A stretch of 64,000 nucleotides of DNA, taken from positions 578,744-642,743 of the forward strand of contig BCIK01000009.1 of the NCBI GenBank assembly GCA_039545295.1, written 5' to 3'. Shown here in pieces: positions 50,515-61,288 of this stretch. The notes under the pieces are model-generated. The model made no database searches and had not been told where the DNA came from. It saw nothing but the letters and a program-made list of their open reading frames with translations. Position numbers and translations under genes: made by a program. Position 1 is the stretch's first letter, and every line of letters starts with the position of its first letter. The stretch comes from Udeniomyces pyricola. Taxonomy: Eukaryota > Basidiomycota > Tremellomycetes > Cystofilobasidiales > Mrakiaceae.

Positions 50515-51197
50515 CGTTTTCCTTGGATTCTTGCTCTTGTTCTTCTTCTTCTTTTTCGACTTCTTCTTTTTCGACTTCTTCTTTGTTTGGCTTCAGTTTT
50601 GTCCTCTCTCTCTTCGTCCTCTTCGTTTCTTATCTTTGCTCCTCTTCGCTTTCCCCCCCCCCCTTTACGTCGCAATGACGTACGTACCGTCCCGTCCATC
50701 TATGATCGGCCATTCATTCATAACATCCATCCATGCATCAAATGACATGCTTCGCGCTTCGCATGCACGCGGGGCTAAATATATACACAGCTACCCCTAG
50801 CTAGCGAGTTGTCCATCTTCCTCCCCTCCCTCCCTCCTCGACAAGATCGATTCATCCTTCATCGCTTATGTCCTTATAAAATCCTTCTCTCTCTCTCTCT
50901 CTTTCTCTTTCTCTNNNNNNNNNNNNNNNNNNNNNNNNNNNNNNNNNNNNNNNNNNNNNNNNNNNNNNNNNNNNNNNNNNNNNNNNNNNNNNNNNNNNNN
51001 NNNNNNNNNNNNNNNNNNNNNNNNNNNNNNNNNNNNNNNNNNNNNNNNNNNNNNNNNNNNNNNNNNNNNNNNNNNNNNNNNNNNNNNNNNNNNNNNNNNN
51101 NNNNNNNNNNNNNNNNNNNNNNNNNNNNNNNNNNNNNNNNNNNNNNNNNNNNNNNNNNNNNNNNNNNTCCCCCCCCCCCCTTTCCAATGAAATGATA
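50064..51197. other. Spacer with poly-T tracts and assembly gap
   Basis: 3' flank of gamma-tubulin. Contains T30 at 50346-50375, T41 at 50474-50514, G and C runs near 50240 and 50653, a CT repeat from about 50885, a gap of 253 unknown bases (50915-51167) and a C run directly after the gap. No gene is visible; the gap could hide sequence. Confidence 0.6.
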
Positions 51198-51350
51198 TCA
51201 AACCCTTTCCTTTTCTCCTCCCACGCAAACCTCGATGAGATTCATCACTTGAGTCGGAGCCGATAAGAACTGCCAGCCTTGTTGGAGAATGGTTTCCCGC
51301 TCGACTTGGGTGTCGACGACGATGCGGATCAAAGGTCGGACGGATGAGGT

Positions 51351-51400
<50 letters not shown>

Positions 51401-52851
51401 ATAAGGATGGTCGTCCGACGAGGTTGTTCCATTTGTCGAAAATCCCTATGCGTTCGAGCGTGAAGAGGAGAGGTTGTTCATCCCACGTCTCGGCTTCGGT
51501 CAAGAGGCCACGTCGGAGGTCCCAGATGAGTAAAGGGAGATGATGATGATTCTCGTGGTCGTCGCGTCGAGGTTCCTCCTCTGGTTCTTCTTCGTCTTGC
51601 ATTGTAGAAGGTTTCCAGAGAGTGAACAAATACCCTCGAGTCGATTGGATCGCCGGACATCGGAAAATGACTTGCTCCACGGAAGACTCCCTCATCACCT
51701 TCTCCCAACCGGGATGACCCATCGTATAACACATTCGCCACCTCGGTCTCGCATGCTCGTTGAGGTACTCGATCTCGATTGTCCGAAGTCGAGGTCGACT
51801 TGACTCGGGGCAATGAGTGAGGAAAGGAGAAGTGGAGAGGAAGAGTTGGTCGAGTCGACGTTGGAGATCGAATCGGAACGTGAGTGATTCAAGTCGGTTG
51901 AACCACCTTGGGAGGGGGAGGAGGGGGAAGGAGGAGGAGAGGGAAGAGGGTATATCGTTAGGAGGAGGGAAAGGATGGATTCGGATGAGTTTCGAGGTGT
52001 CGAGTCGACGGAGAGAGTGAGGTGGGATGAAGATGAGGTGACGCGTGTAGGTGAAGGGATGGGTCAGCCCGGCTAGTCGAGCTGTACATGGCTTCATCCA
52101 CCAGATTTTCAACGAATTTGGAATGATGATCGTCAGAAGAGATGAGGTACATGACATCAAAAAAAGAAAGAAAAAAAAAGGAGTTAATCACTTTGGTAGA
52201 TGTCAAGCATACGAGAAACATGCACGTGATACTGTATTTATATGGATTGTAACCGATCCTTCTGCAGTTGCCTCTTCATGTCCCCCCCCCCCTTTTTTTT
52301 CCTTGCCCCAATATCCAACTTACTGGCAAGGTCAAAGCATTAAACTGCTCGACCGTCAACACGACGGTCTCATACAGATACGGCAAGGCAATCTCGCGAA
52401 ACGTCGGATGGACAAGGCAGAGGGCGTGTTTCTTGTCGACGTGATGGACAATGGCTCGAAGGATCTCGGCGGGGAAGATTTCTAGGAGTGTCGAAGTCTG
52501 GGGATGGATTAATGAGACCACGTCATTGAGACCCGGCGGATGATGAGCTGAAGGGACCGGTGGTGATGATGATGATGATGAGCTGCGAAGTCGACGATGG
52601 CGAGTACGGGCAGCTGGCAATTGATCAGAGATGGATTCGACAGCTGCAGCTGCAGCTGCTGGCAAAGGTCGAGGCGGACCAGGCGGAGGAGGAGGAGGAG
52701 GAGGTCGAGCAGTGACGGCCCGACCACTGCGAAGGACGAGCGGCATCTGCTGATGATGTATAGACTGTACTCGTGATGAGGAACGGAGTGAGGAGTCACG
52801 AGGCTTTGGCGTCGAGTTTTTATGGTACGTGCATTTGGTGGATGCAACCAT
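51198..52851 (-). CDS. F-box-like protein, hypothetical
   Basis: Two exons. Exon 1 (start at 52851, or at the downstream Met near 52745 that opens MPLVLRSGRAVTARPPPPPP) has Pro, Ala and Ser runs. An F-box-like helix pair follows: LLEIFPAEILRAIVHHVDKK, then LCLVHPTFREIALPYLYETV and VLTVEQF. This is the common fungal pattern of F-box proteins that dock on Skp1 in SCF ubiquitin ligases. Exon 1 ends near 52334 (gtaagt) and exon 2 likely begins at about 52104 (CTARLAGLTHPFTYTRHLIF). It continues through IFIPPHSLRRLDTSKLIRIH, LPRWFNRLESLTFRFDLQRR, HPGWEKVMRESSVEQVIFRC, a Glu/Asp/His-rich stretch, a poly-Ser/poly-Ala tract from trinucleotide repeats, and VRPLIRIVVDTQVERETILQ to the stop at 51198. 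Leucine-rich-repeat-like spacing is faint. Substrate is unknown. Confidence 0.65.
51350..51400 (-). repeat. Trinucleotide repeats encoding poly-Ser and poly-Ala
   Basis: On the + strand a (GCT)n stretch (about nine units) is followed by (GAT)n (about seven units). On the minus strand they give a Ser run and an Ala run in frame within the F-box-like protein. Confidence 0.85.
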
Positions 52852-53762
52852 TAATCAGTCCTTGCGAAGTCGTATTGATATGATAACGCTTTGCGCTTAT
52901 TGTGTACTGTGGACTGTGTCCTGTGAACTGTATTCTCTGCCGCGCCACGCGCCACCGTGCACGATGTGTGATCGATGATGAGTTGCCAGCTGCAGCATGG
53001 GTGCTCCTCCATGCTCTTCCTCCTTGTTCCTCGCTATTTTGGCTGTGTTTCTGCTTTCTTTTTCTTTCATGTTCCTTTCCTTTCTATGTGGACCTTGATG
53101 TTTTATTTTATTTTTTCCTTCTTAATCCTTTTGCCTCTTTTACTATCGTCACTAATCTGACTGTTGTTATCATCATCATCACCATCATCATCGTAACATG
53201 TCCCTCGCCTTCCTTAGTTCCTCGTTTCTTGCATTCTCCCTCTAATAAGCATGACTCCCGCCTCGATTCCCCCCTCTATATTCTCTATTCTCTCCATAGT
53301 CCTTATTCTACTTCCTCGTTGTATGCGTTGGCTTTCCCTTGTGACATCCCCCTTGTTTTACTTTGCTCATTCTCTCAACCATATTGTTTTCCCTGACGAT
53401 TCGACTTATTGATGGTCGAGGATGGTTGGATGATTGAGATCGATATAGCATGTGATTGATAGATGCGGTTGGTGACTTGGTTGTACTGGTTCTAAAGACT
53501 TGAAGGATGTGAGCTGTGAATGTTATATATGTTTAGATGGCAGGGTTAATGAGAAAAAGTAAGCGGTGAGCGTTGATTGGTGGGACGATTCGTTTATAGT
53601 GCTTATGAGGTGTTGATGATAAACCATCGATCGACTTGACTCCTCTATCATCCATCCATTCCACATCGTCCACCTCCGTCCATCCGCCTTTTCTCATAAC
53701 AACCACCCTGTTGTGGTCTCATCATCATCCTCTCCCCACCTCTCTTTCACCCATCCATTGAC
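52852..53762. promoter_or_regulatory. Divergent spacer, F-box-like gene and ISA2
   Basis: About 910 bases with mixed composition, CT-rich toward 53300 and again before the ISA2 start. No gene motif was found in the open frames here. Confidence 0.4.
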
Positions 53763-55207
53763 ATGTCGAAACGCCTCTTGTCAACCCGTCGGATCAACTC
53801 CTCGCCCAAACCAATCTCCCACCCCCATCGAACGCTTCACGTCCTGTCATCATTCCCGTCAAGTTCCCTTTCCACCCGTCTCTCATCATCCCTCTCATCT
53901 AATCCATCGTCCCCATCATCCCCATCGTCCCATTCTCCTCACCTGTCTTCAGAACCCACTTCAAGATTGGCGCGCTTTCATTCGATAAACTTTCACGCTT
54001 CCGTAACCCGCCATTACGCCTCCCTTGCCACTGCCTCCACTCCATCCTCTGTTTCTCCCTCTCCCTCCACCTCATCATCATCATCACCATCATCGCATCC
54101 AACGCTTCGTGTCCAAGTTCCTAGCCCAGAGGCCATCAAGCAACTTCAAGACGATGGCATGGAGATTGACCTCATTCCAGAGGAAGAAGCGACCATCGTC
54201 GTCACGCCATCGGCTCGCTCGGTCAGTCTCTCTTTCTACTCGACCGAGCATTCCCCCCTCCCCCTTCCCCCTTCTATCGCTCCTGAAAACAAACAACTCC
54301 GGGCGATGGCAGTGAAGAAGGCATCAACGACGACAAGCCCGACGGGATCTGTGGATATGCCTGTTCTGGGACATGGTTGACGAGAGATTAGGAGGAGAAG
54401 ACCGAGAAGGGAAAGGACTCGGACCTGTATCCCGCTTTGTCCTTTGGATTGCATCCCATCGGATCAATCATGTCTGGAACCCCTCCTCCTCCTTGTGGGG
54501 TCGTCCTCTCTCCATCTACCGCTTGGAGAAGATGTAACTGTCGGCTTCATACGCGACCGCAGCTCGTAATGTCACCACGTCGGATCGCCTGAAACTGACG
54601 ATCTGCGATTACTTCTCTTTCTCTCTCTCTCCCTCCCTCCCCCCCCCCTCCCAAACCCGTCGTCTTCTTTCTGCTTCCTAACGCATTCATATACTTGTTA
54701 CAGCAACTCTCCCGAATCGCCCAGCGAGAGAAAGATCCGACGTTGCGTTTCCGGATCGCCGTCGAATCGGGTGGATGTCATGGCTACCAGTACATTATGG
54801 ATCTGACGAATGACGTCGAACCGGATGACTAGTACGTCGATTTGGTTCTATCGGCTCGTTGCCTTTTTCTTCTTCTTCTTTTGAGAGTTTGAGATTTCAA
54901 GATGGGCAGATGACGTCCAACATGATCTGATTCGAAAAGAGTCCTTCTTGTGATTCGTTTCCGGTTTCTTTCCTTACTCTACAGCACGTTCCACTTTGAC
55001 CTTCCCTCTTCATCACATTCATCGACATCGACTACTCCGATGGAAACGACACCTATCATCATCGATGCGACGTCGCTAAAGTTGCTCAAAGGGTCGACGT
55101 TGGATTTCGCGACGGAGCTCATTGGGAGCGCGTTCCGGATCGGAGCGAACCCGCAAGCGAAGGGAAGTGGGTGTGGATGCGGCGTGAGTTGGGAAGCTAA
55201 GGAGTAG
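53763..55207 (+). CDS. ISA2: ISA2, mitochondrial A-type iron-sulfur assembly protein
   Basis: ISA2 works with ISA1 and IBA57 to make 4Fe-4S clusters for mitochondrial enzymes such as aconitase and lipoate synthase. The start at 53763 opens a long Ser/Arg/His-rich leader (MSKRLLSTRRINSSPKPISH), fitting a mitochondrial presequence. Exon 1 ends after EEEATIVVTPSARS (about 54220). Exon 2 begins LSRIAQREKDPTLRFRIAVE and has ESGGCHGYQYIMDLTND (first conserved Cys). Exon 3 carries IIIDATSLKLLKGSTLDFAT, FRIGANPQAKGSGCGCG (the C-terminal Cys pair) and VSWEAKE, with the stop ending at 55207. All three ligand Cys are present. The leader is unusually long, about 150 residues before the A-type domain. Confidence 0.93.
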
Positions 55208-55883
55208 CTAACAGTGGTAGAGATATTGACATGGGGTGTTTGCGTGAAGGGAGGGGAGAGTGGGATGGATGGATGGATGGATGGATACATGAGGTACCAT
55301 GTATATATACATATATGACCCATGTTTTTTTTTTGTTTTTTTTTCTTTGGTTTCGTCCGGACCTTGGAGCTTGGTAGATACAACGATCGGTTTGGGACAC
55401 AAACCATGAGTCAGTAGTAGGTATACATACATAGGCCTGTAAAGTTGGCCGCCGATATGTGCATCAGTAACATGATCCAAACCAATTGAAAGATGAGGAT
55501 TATTTTGCAGATCGAACCCAATTTTCCATAAATCGCCTGCATGGTCCTAGTAGTGCCATGATTATGCATACTACTTGTGGTCTAACCTAGGTACTAGTAA
55601 TAAGTGGCCGTTGAGAGTTGGGATGGTTCAGAGTCATGATCCGTTTAGTTGTTTTCCAAGCGATATCATATATATTATTCATGGGCTTCCTATAATCATA
55701 TATATATATACATATATATAATAGTCGACGCGAATTAAAAGGCCGAGCGAGAGCTTGCAATGTACGTGTACCCATTCCCGTCCAACGACGTCCATCGTCC
55801 CATATTCCCTCCTCATCATCATCTACTCTGAACCACTGTAGTGCTTCCTCTCCTACTCACCCTGCCAACCCTCATTCACCACC
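55208..55883. other. Spacer between ISA2 and small Med9-like gene
   Basis: Includes a (GGAT)n tract at 55264-55285, AT-rich stretches (TATATATATA near 55700) and a pyrimidine-rich promoter before 55884. No gene seen. Confidence 0.5.
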
Positions 55884-56587
55884 ATGTCCCATCCCTCCAC
55901 CCCTACTGCAACACCTCTTCAACCCTCCCTCCTTCCTCCTCCTCCTCCTATACCCCCTCCGACGTCTCTCCTCCCACTCCTCTCTTCCCTCCTCCATCTC
56001 CTTTCCACCCCATCCACCATCACCACCCCACTCGAGACCGCCACCCTCGCCACCGCTATCAGAGATCACCTTGGGGCCGCTACGAATTGGGTGAGGGAGT
56101 TGAAGGGAGCGGATGTCGAAGAGGAGGTGTTGGAGAACGTTATTGGGGTGTTGCAAGGAAGAGTCGAGGGCTTGAGGTTAGTCCGTCCCCCGCCCCCCCC
56201 CCCTTCCCCCGTTGGTCTGGTCTGTGCAATGGACTTTGGAGTCTCGACTTGTGGATGGTCATAAAGGGAGAGCACGAAGAAAGGAGAGAGAGATCAAAGG
56301 CCCGAAAAGCGAAGCAGAAGAAGACGATGGAAACTGATCTCGTTGAAACGTATGCTGTTTGTCATCCTTATACTAACCCCATGGTCGATTAATATGTATT
56401 CGTGAACTTAACCTACCCACAACAACGACAATGACAACGACAACTATAACTATCCTTCAGACGATCTTTGGAACAAACTTCTACCCTTCCGCTTACGTCT
56501 CTCCAAGACGATCTTCCACACCACGGTCACACTCGTCTTGTCAACAACAACAATCACGGTCTTGAAGAAGACCTTGAGATGTCCTAG
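55884..56587 (+). CDS. Small proline-rich/coiled-coil protein, possible Mediator subunit 9
   Basis: Two exons. Exon 1 (start 55884, MSHPSTPTATPLQPSLLPPP) has a Pro-rich leader, then LLPLLSSLLHLLSTPST, a helix AIRDHLGAATNWVRELKGAD and VEEEVLENVIGVLQGRVEGL. The donor after TTGAG (about 56176) joins in phase to exon 2 (from 56460), RRSLEQTSTLPLTSLQDDLP, ending EEDLEMS with the stop at 56585-56587. The layout 'L-P-L-hydrophobic helix, VREL-x-G-x-D, acidic coiled coil' resembles fungal Med9, a subunit of the middle module of Mediator that bridges activators and RNA polymerase II. This is a pattern match by eye only. About 138 residues. Confidence 0.45.
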
Positions 56588-58274
56588 AAGAACCACGTCG
56601 AAGCCCTCTCGAGGAAAAGAAAAAGAGAGGTCGGAGGAAATAGGAAACAGTTGGAGGACTGTACGCAGAGAAGGGGGTTGGGAGGGAGGGAGGGTTCTAG
56701 GGGTTTGAAGTCAGTTAGTTGTAAGGCCGTGGGTGTATAACAGCTGTATTGAGAGACGATCGCAGGGGATGTCTCGGACGACCACCAAAAGGAGGTTAGA
56801 TCCTCTTCACCATTTGGGACTTCCCTCGCTCGGACTTTACTAAGCGCCCAGGAAAGTACTCGACAAGGTCACACAGTTCTCTCGGGGAAAATCAAGCATC
56901 AACTAAAGCCCGACGGTATTCTCATTACCGGCCTCTGGATCTTCGACCCCGTTTAGATCAATCCTTCTACCGGTCCCTCCCCCCTCCAAATTTGTCACAA
57001 GATCCCAATCGAATGATAATACTCCGCCTATCTTGTCTCTTCAATTCCTCGGTGATATGTGTCATCCTGTCGTGCTTTGTTCCACTTGGCATTCGTTCAT
57101 CCACCCATCCATTCATTCTTGCATGCATGCGTCCGTCCGTCCGTCCTCACGCGCGTGAATCAATCCCAACCCAACCCAACCCAACCCGATCCACACCCAC
57201 ACCCATACCCATACCCACACCACATTCACCGAAATCTCTCATAAAACTTCTCCAACAACCATTTCCTCAACAACCCCCCCCCCCCTTCATCTTGGGCATC
57301 TTTCATTCCGTCCGATAACGCCCCCCCCCCCAATCTCTCCTCCTTTGGTTCGCGAATGCGACGCGGCGGGAACAAGTCACTGAAATCAGGATAAGGACAG
57401 GATAGGACAGGATGAGTTAGGATGGGAAGAGAAGAAAAGAGAAGACATAGACCTCCTCACATACACACACACACACACACACAATCCTTGGACGAATATC
57501 AAACAAACCCATTCAATCCCATGTCAAAAAAGCAGAAACGAAACCCAGGATTTTTTTTTCTTCTCGTTGTCCGCCTGCTCCAACGTATGCGGGGTTTGGA
57601 GTTGGAGGTTCGGGCTTTCTCCCTTTCCTTTCCACTCTGAACACACACACATATATATATATATACATAGACACACACCTTTCCTCCCTCCCTCCCTGGC
57701 CCCCTCTCATTCCCTAGCGCGCCTCCGAACTTCCTATGACCCAATCTTGGCGGATCTATCTATCTGTATGTCTGTCTGGGTTCTGGGTCTGTAGACGAAT
57801 GTGATATCCGACGAGAGGGGTTATTCTATTCAAAAACATGATGATTGGATTTTTCCTTGAATAAAAAAAATCTGATCGTGGGACGGAACGATAGATGGAT
57901 ACGATGGGATGGGAACCTGATGGGGAATAGTGATATCTTACAGTACCNCCTCCNCCCCCCCCCCCCTCCTCGCCAAATGGTTTATGGTAACTGGGACAAC
58001 TTTGTGCCCGGATGCTGCGATGAGAAATACCATTGAAGCGAAGCGAAAAAAAATGAAGAAAAGAAAAGAAGAAGAAAAAAAAAAAACTTGACCAAGATAG
58101 TTTTATGTTTGATCCATGCATGCAATTTTTATTTTTATTTACCATGTTGATGGTTGCGTCTTTCTAGTCCGTTAGGCGGGGTTTCTCGTGTGTGTGTGTT
58201 TTTTTTTTTTCTCTTTCTTTTTTCTCGTTGTTCTCTCTCCTTGCATTTAGCTTTAAAAAAAAAACGATTTCAAT
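56588..58274. other. Convergent spacer rich in C-tracts and short tandem repeats
   Basis: 1.7 kb with (GTCC)4 near 57131, (CCCAA)n at about 57165-57187 followed by CCCACA/CCCATA variants, C runs near 57276, 57322 and 57955 (ambiguous bases at 57948 and 57954), (AC)n near 57465-57482 and (TA)n near 57651. No gene was supported. Confidence 0.6.
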
Positions 58275-61050
58275 CTATCTACCCCTACCTCTTCCACCCC
58301 CTCTTCCACCTCCACCCCTTCCACCTCGTCCTCTTCCTCCGCCCCTACCTCGTCCACCTCTTCCACCACTCCTCGGCATTCCCGCTTCCCTCACATCATC
58401 ATCCCTATCCATCTCATCCCTTCCACCACCTCCTTCTCCACCCCTCTTCCTTTTCCCTCCTCCCGCTCCTCCCGCATCTTCCCTCATCTCACTCGCCGCC
58501 GCTCGACTCGCTTCCCCAACCCTCTCCTCCAACACCCCAACCGCTTCTCCATCGACCGGAAACTCATCCATCTTCTTCCCAATGACACCTTCGATCCGTT
58601 GGACGAGTTCAATGTCGTATTGAGTAACGATGGTGATGGATTTGCCCGATCGACCGGCTCGAGCGGTTCGACCGACTCGATGGATGTAGTCTTTCGAGTG
58701 GGTCGGGATGGAGTAGTTGATGACGATGTCGACGAGGGGAATGTCGAGACCACTGAAACAGGTGAAAATGGTGTTTGTTTGTTTCGTTTTTGAAGGGGGA
58801 GGGGGGGGGGGNGGGAAGGAAGAGAAGGAAGGATAGGATAAAAGAGAAGAAGATGAGTCTCAATCGGAGATCACTTAGGAACAGGGTGAGAAAATCCCTA
58901 AACAGTATCGGTCAATGTAATCCCCCCCCCCCCCATCCCTCCTCTCCCTTCCACAGCTCCAGGCTTCACCACAGCAACAAAAAGGAAGAAACGAAACACG
59001 AAAAAGAAAGGGAATGGGACAAAGGGGGGGGGGGGACCCAAGCGAAACTAACCGACTAGCGACATCGGTCGCGACCAAAATACTCCTGCCTCCACTCTTA
59101 AACTTGTTCAACGCGCCCAATCTCGCGCTTTGACCCAACTGACCATGCAACGGAATCGCTGGGAAGCCGAGCATTCGAAGGACGATCGAGAGTCGTTGGG
59201 CGTCGTGCACGGTCGACGTGAAGATGATGATGCTGTTGGCGGAGAGCTCGTTCGCGAGGTAGATGAGGTGAGCGTCTTTTTGGGAGAAAGGGCAGAGGAT
59301 GTAGTGTTGGAGCAAGGTCGAGACGGTAGAGTATCTTGAAGAAGAAAAAAAGATAAAAAAAAAAAAAAAAAGGAGTTGAGTCGAGACAGATTGGGGTAAG
59401 GTGAAATAAAGTTGGGTGGAGAGAGAGAGAGAAATGATTAGTGAGAACAAGGGGGGGGGGGGTTACTCGACATTTATCCTTTCTCTTCTTGAAAGGAAGA
59501 ACAACATTCCTGAAAGACTTACTTGCTCGAGACCTCAACCCTGACGGGGTTGACCAACGAGGCCCTCTGGAGCTTGGCAACCTTGTCCGTCATGGTGGCC
59601 GAGAAGAGGTAGGTGTTGCGCTCTTTGGGCATGACTTTGAGGATCTTGTCGATGATCGGTCCGAAATCGAGGTCAAGGAGACGATCGGCTTCATCAAGGA
59701 CCTTTTATATATATATATGTTATAAAAAGGTAAAAGGATGAAAGAAGAGAGATGAGAACGAAAGAGTTAGGATCGATTGGAAGCGTTCGACTGAGTCGTC
59801 CATCCTCCTAGAAACACGCATGCGCGCCTCCCTCATGCCCTACGCTTCTCCCCTCAAGTTCATCCAACACTGATATGATCTTCAAGCCAACGAACGAAAG
59901 AGGATATATATAAAAGAGCAGAACAAGGGGAAGTAGAATAGTGACACGCACAAGGTACTTGATGCTCCTCAACGAGAAGCCCTTTGTGTTTTCGAGGTGA
60001 TCGTTCAACCGACCGGGCGTGCAGACGATAAAGTGAGGCTTCTTGGAGAGCGCGATCGATTGAGACATCATGTCCATGCCCTATGAAGCAAAAGCAAAAT
60101 CAAAAGGAAGAAAGGATGGGAGGAAAGGGGATTTGGGTTTTATGAGTGGGAGAGAAAGGGTAGCCATGTCAGTGTCGGGACAGATTAATGGTCATATCTG
60201 TTTCCTTGCAGCGAGCTACAGCACAAACGAAGAGAACGAGGAAAAGGAAGAAAAACGCACTCCGACAATGACAGCTGATCGAACACCAATCGTCGAGCCG
60301 AGCGCCTCGATCTGCTGAGAGATTTGGTACGCCAATTCTCTGTGGAAGAGAAGACGATGCAGACGGTTTGAGGAAAAAAAAATGGCAAGAAGACAGGATA
60401 CAGATACGAACGAATAAACAAACAGTGGTTAGTATGGTGAGTAAGCTGGCATATCAGGTAATGACGTGTGTGTATGTGAAGTAGTATTGCAAGTGTATAC
60501 GTGTGCGTGAGTGGGTTGTGTGAGAAACCAAGACGGGCCAGACCGCGTTTTGACTTCGGACAGGTTTGCGTTTTGCGCCGAGCTTGCCCTACTTTGGCTC
60601 TGTCCATCGTCTCGACCCTGAGATCCCAGGGAAACAAGTTCACATGCTTCTTGGTTTCCCATCGAAACGATACCATGAGATGATAGGAGACCCGTACCTG
60701 GTCGGGGCCAGCACACAAGCAAACAACCCTCTGGGATCCTCCCAGAGCGCCTGGAGGATTGGCAACGAAAACGCCGCCGTCTTTCCCGACCCGGTCTGGG
60801 CAAGACCGATGATGTCTCTCCCTGCGAGGGCTTGCGGGATGGATTCCTTTTGGATGTCGGAAGGGTTGGTGTAGCCGAGGGTGGTGCAGGCTTCGCAAAG
60901 CTGGGGGATGATGCCGAGCGAGGCAAAGGTGGCGGTCTTGTCGGTGGTGATGCCAGATTGGACGGATGGGTCGTCCTGATCAGGTGGGGGAGGAGACCCA
61001 GACGTGGACCTGGGTGGGCTCGAGGAAGTGGCTTCTGAGGAAGACGGCAT
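58275..61050 (-). CDS. RRP3: RRP3/DDX47 DEAD-box RNA helicase
   Basis: Nucleolar helicase needed for 18S rRNA maturation. The start at 61050 ([20 protein letters not shown]) leads to the Q motif [20 protein letters not shown] and [20 protein letters not shown]. Next are [20 protein letters not shown] (motif I), VLAPTR (Ia), [34 protein letters not shown] (Ib), [20 protein letters not shown] (DEAD box) and [20 protein letters not shown] (SAT). The second RecA fold has [80 protein letters not shown] and [20 protein letters not shown]. The [11 protein letters not shown] and [11 protein letters not shown] features are typical of RRP3 rather than other DEAD-box proteins. The C-terminus is an Arg/Gly tail of repeated GGRGRG units ending at 58275. 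Complete. Confidence 0.95.
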
Positions 61051-61288
61051 GGGTACGAGGTGGTGGTGGTTGAGGTGGAGGAATTCGGTCTAGATATATG
61101 CGCGTCAAGATCCGACTGGAATTCCACAAGTGTCGGCTGCCACAAGCGGATAAGCGCACTAGGTCCGACTGCCAGAAGCGTCAAAGCGCACAAGCACCCA
61201 GCTACAAGCCGCTGCAGCTGCCTCATGGTCGTTTTCGTTACTCTAACCACCACCAACCGACCGCCCGAGTCCAACCTATCCTCGCGCC
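61051..61288. promoter_or_regulatory. Short divergent promoter, RRP3 and bS21m
   Basis: Only 238 bases separate the start codons of a cytosolic ribosome-processing helicase and a mitochondrial ribosomal protein. No TATA box is obvious. Confidence 0.55.

Noticed and set aside
52902..53396. 164-codon frame between the F-box-like gene and ISA2
   Set aside because: Cys/Phe/Leu-rich translation of CT-rich DNA with no recognisable domain or exon partners.
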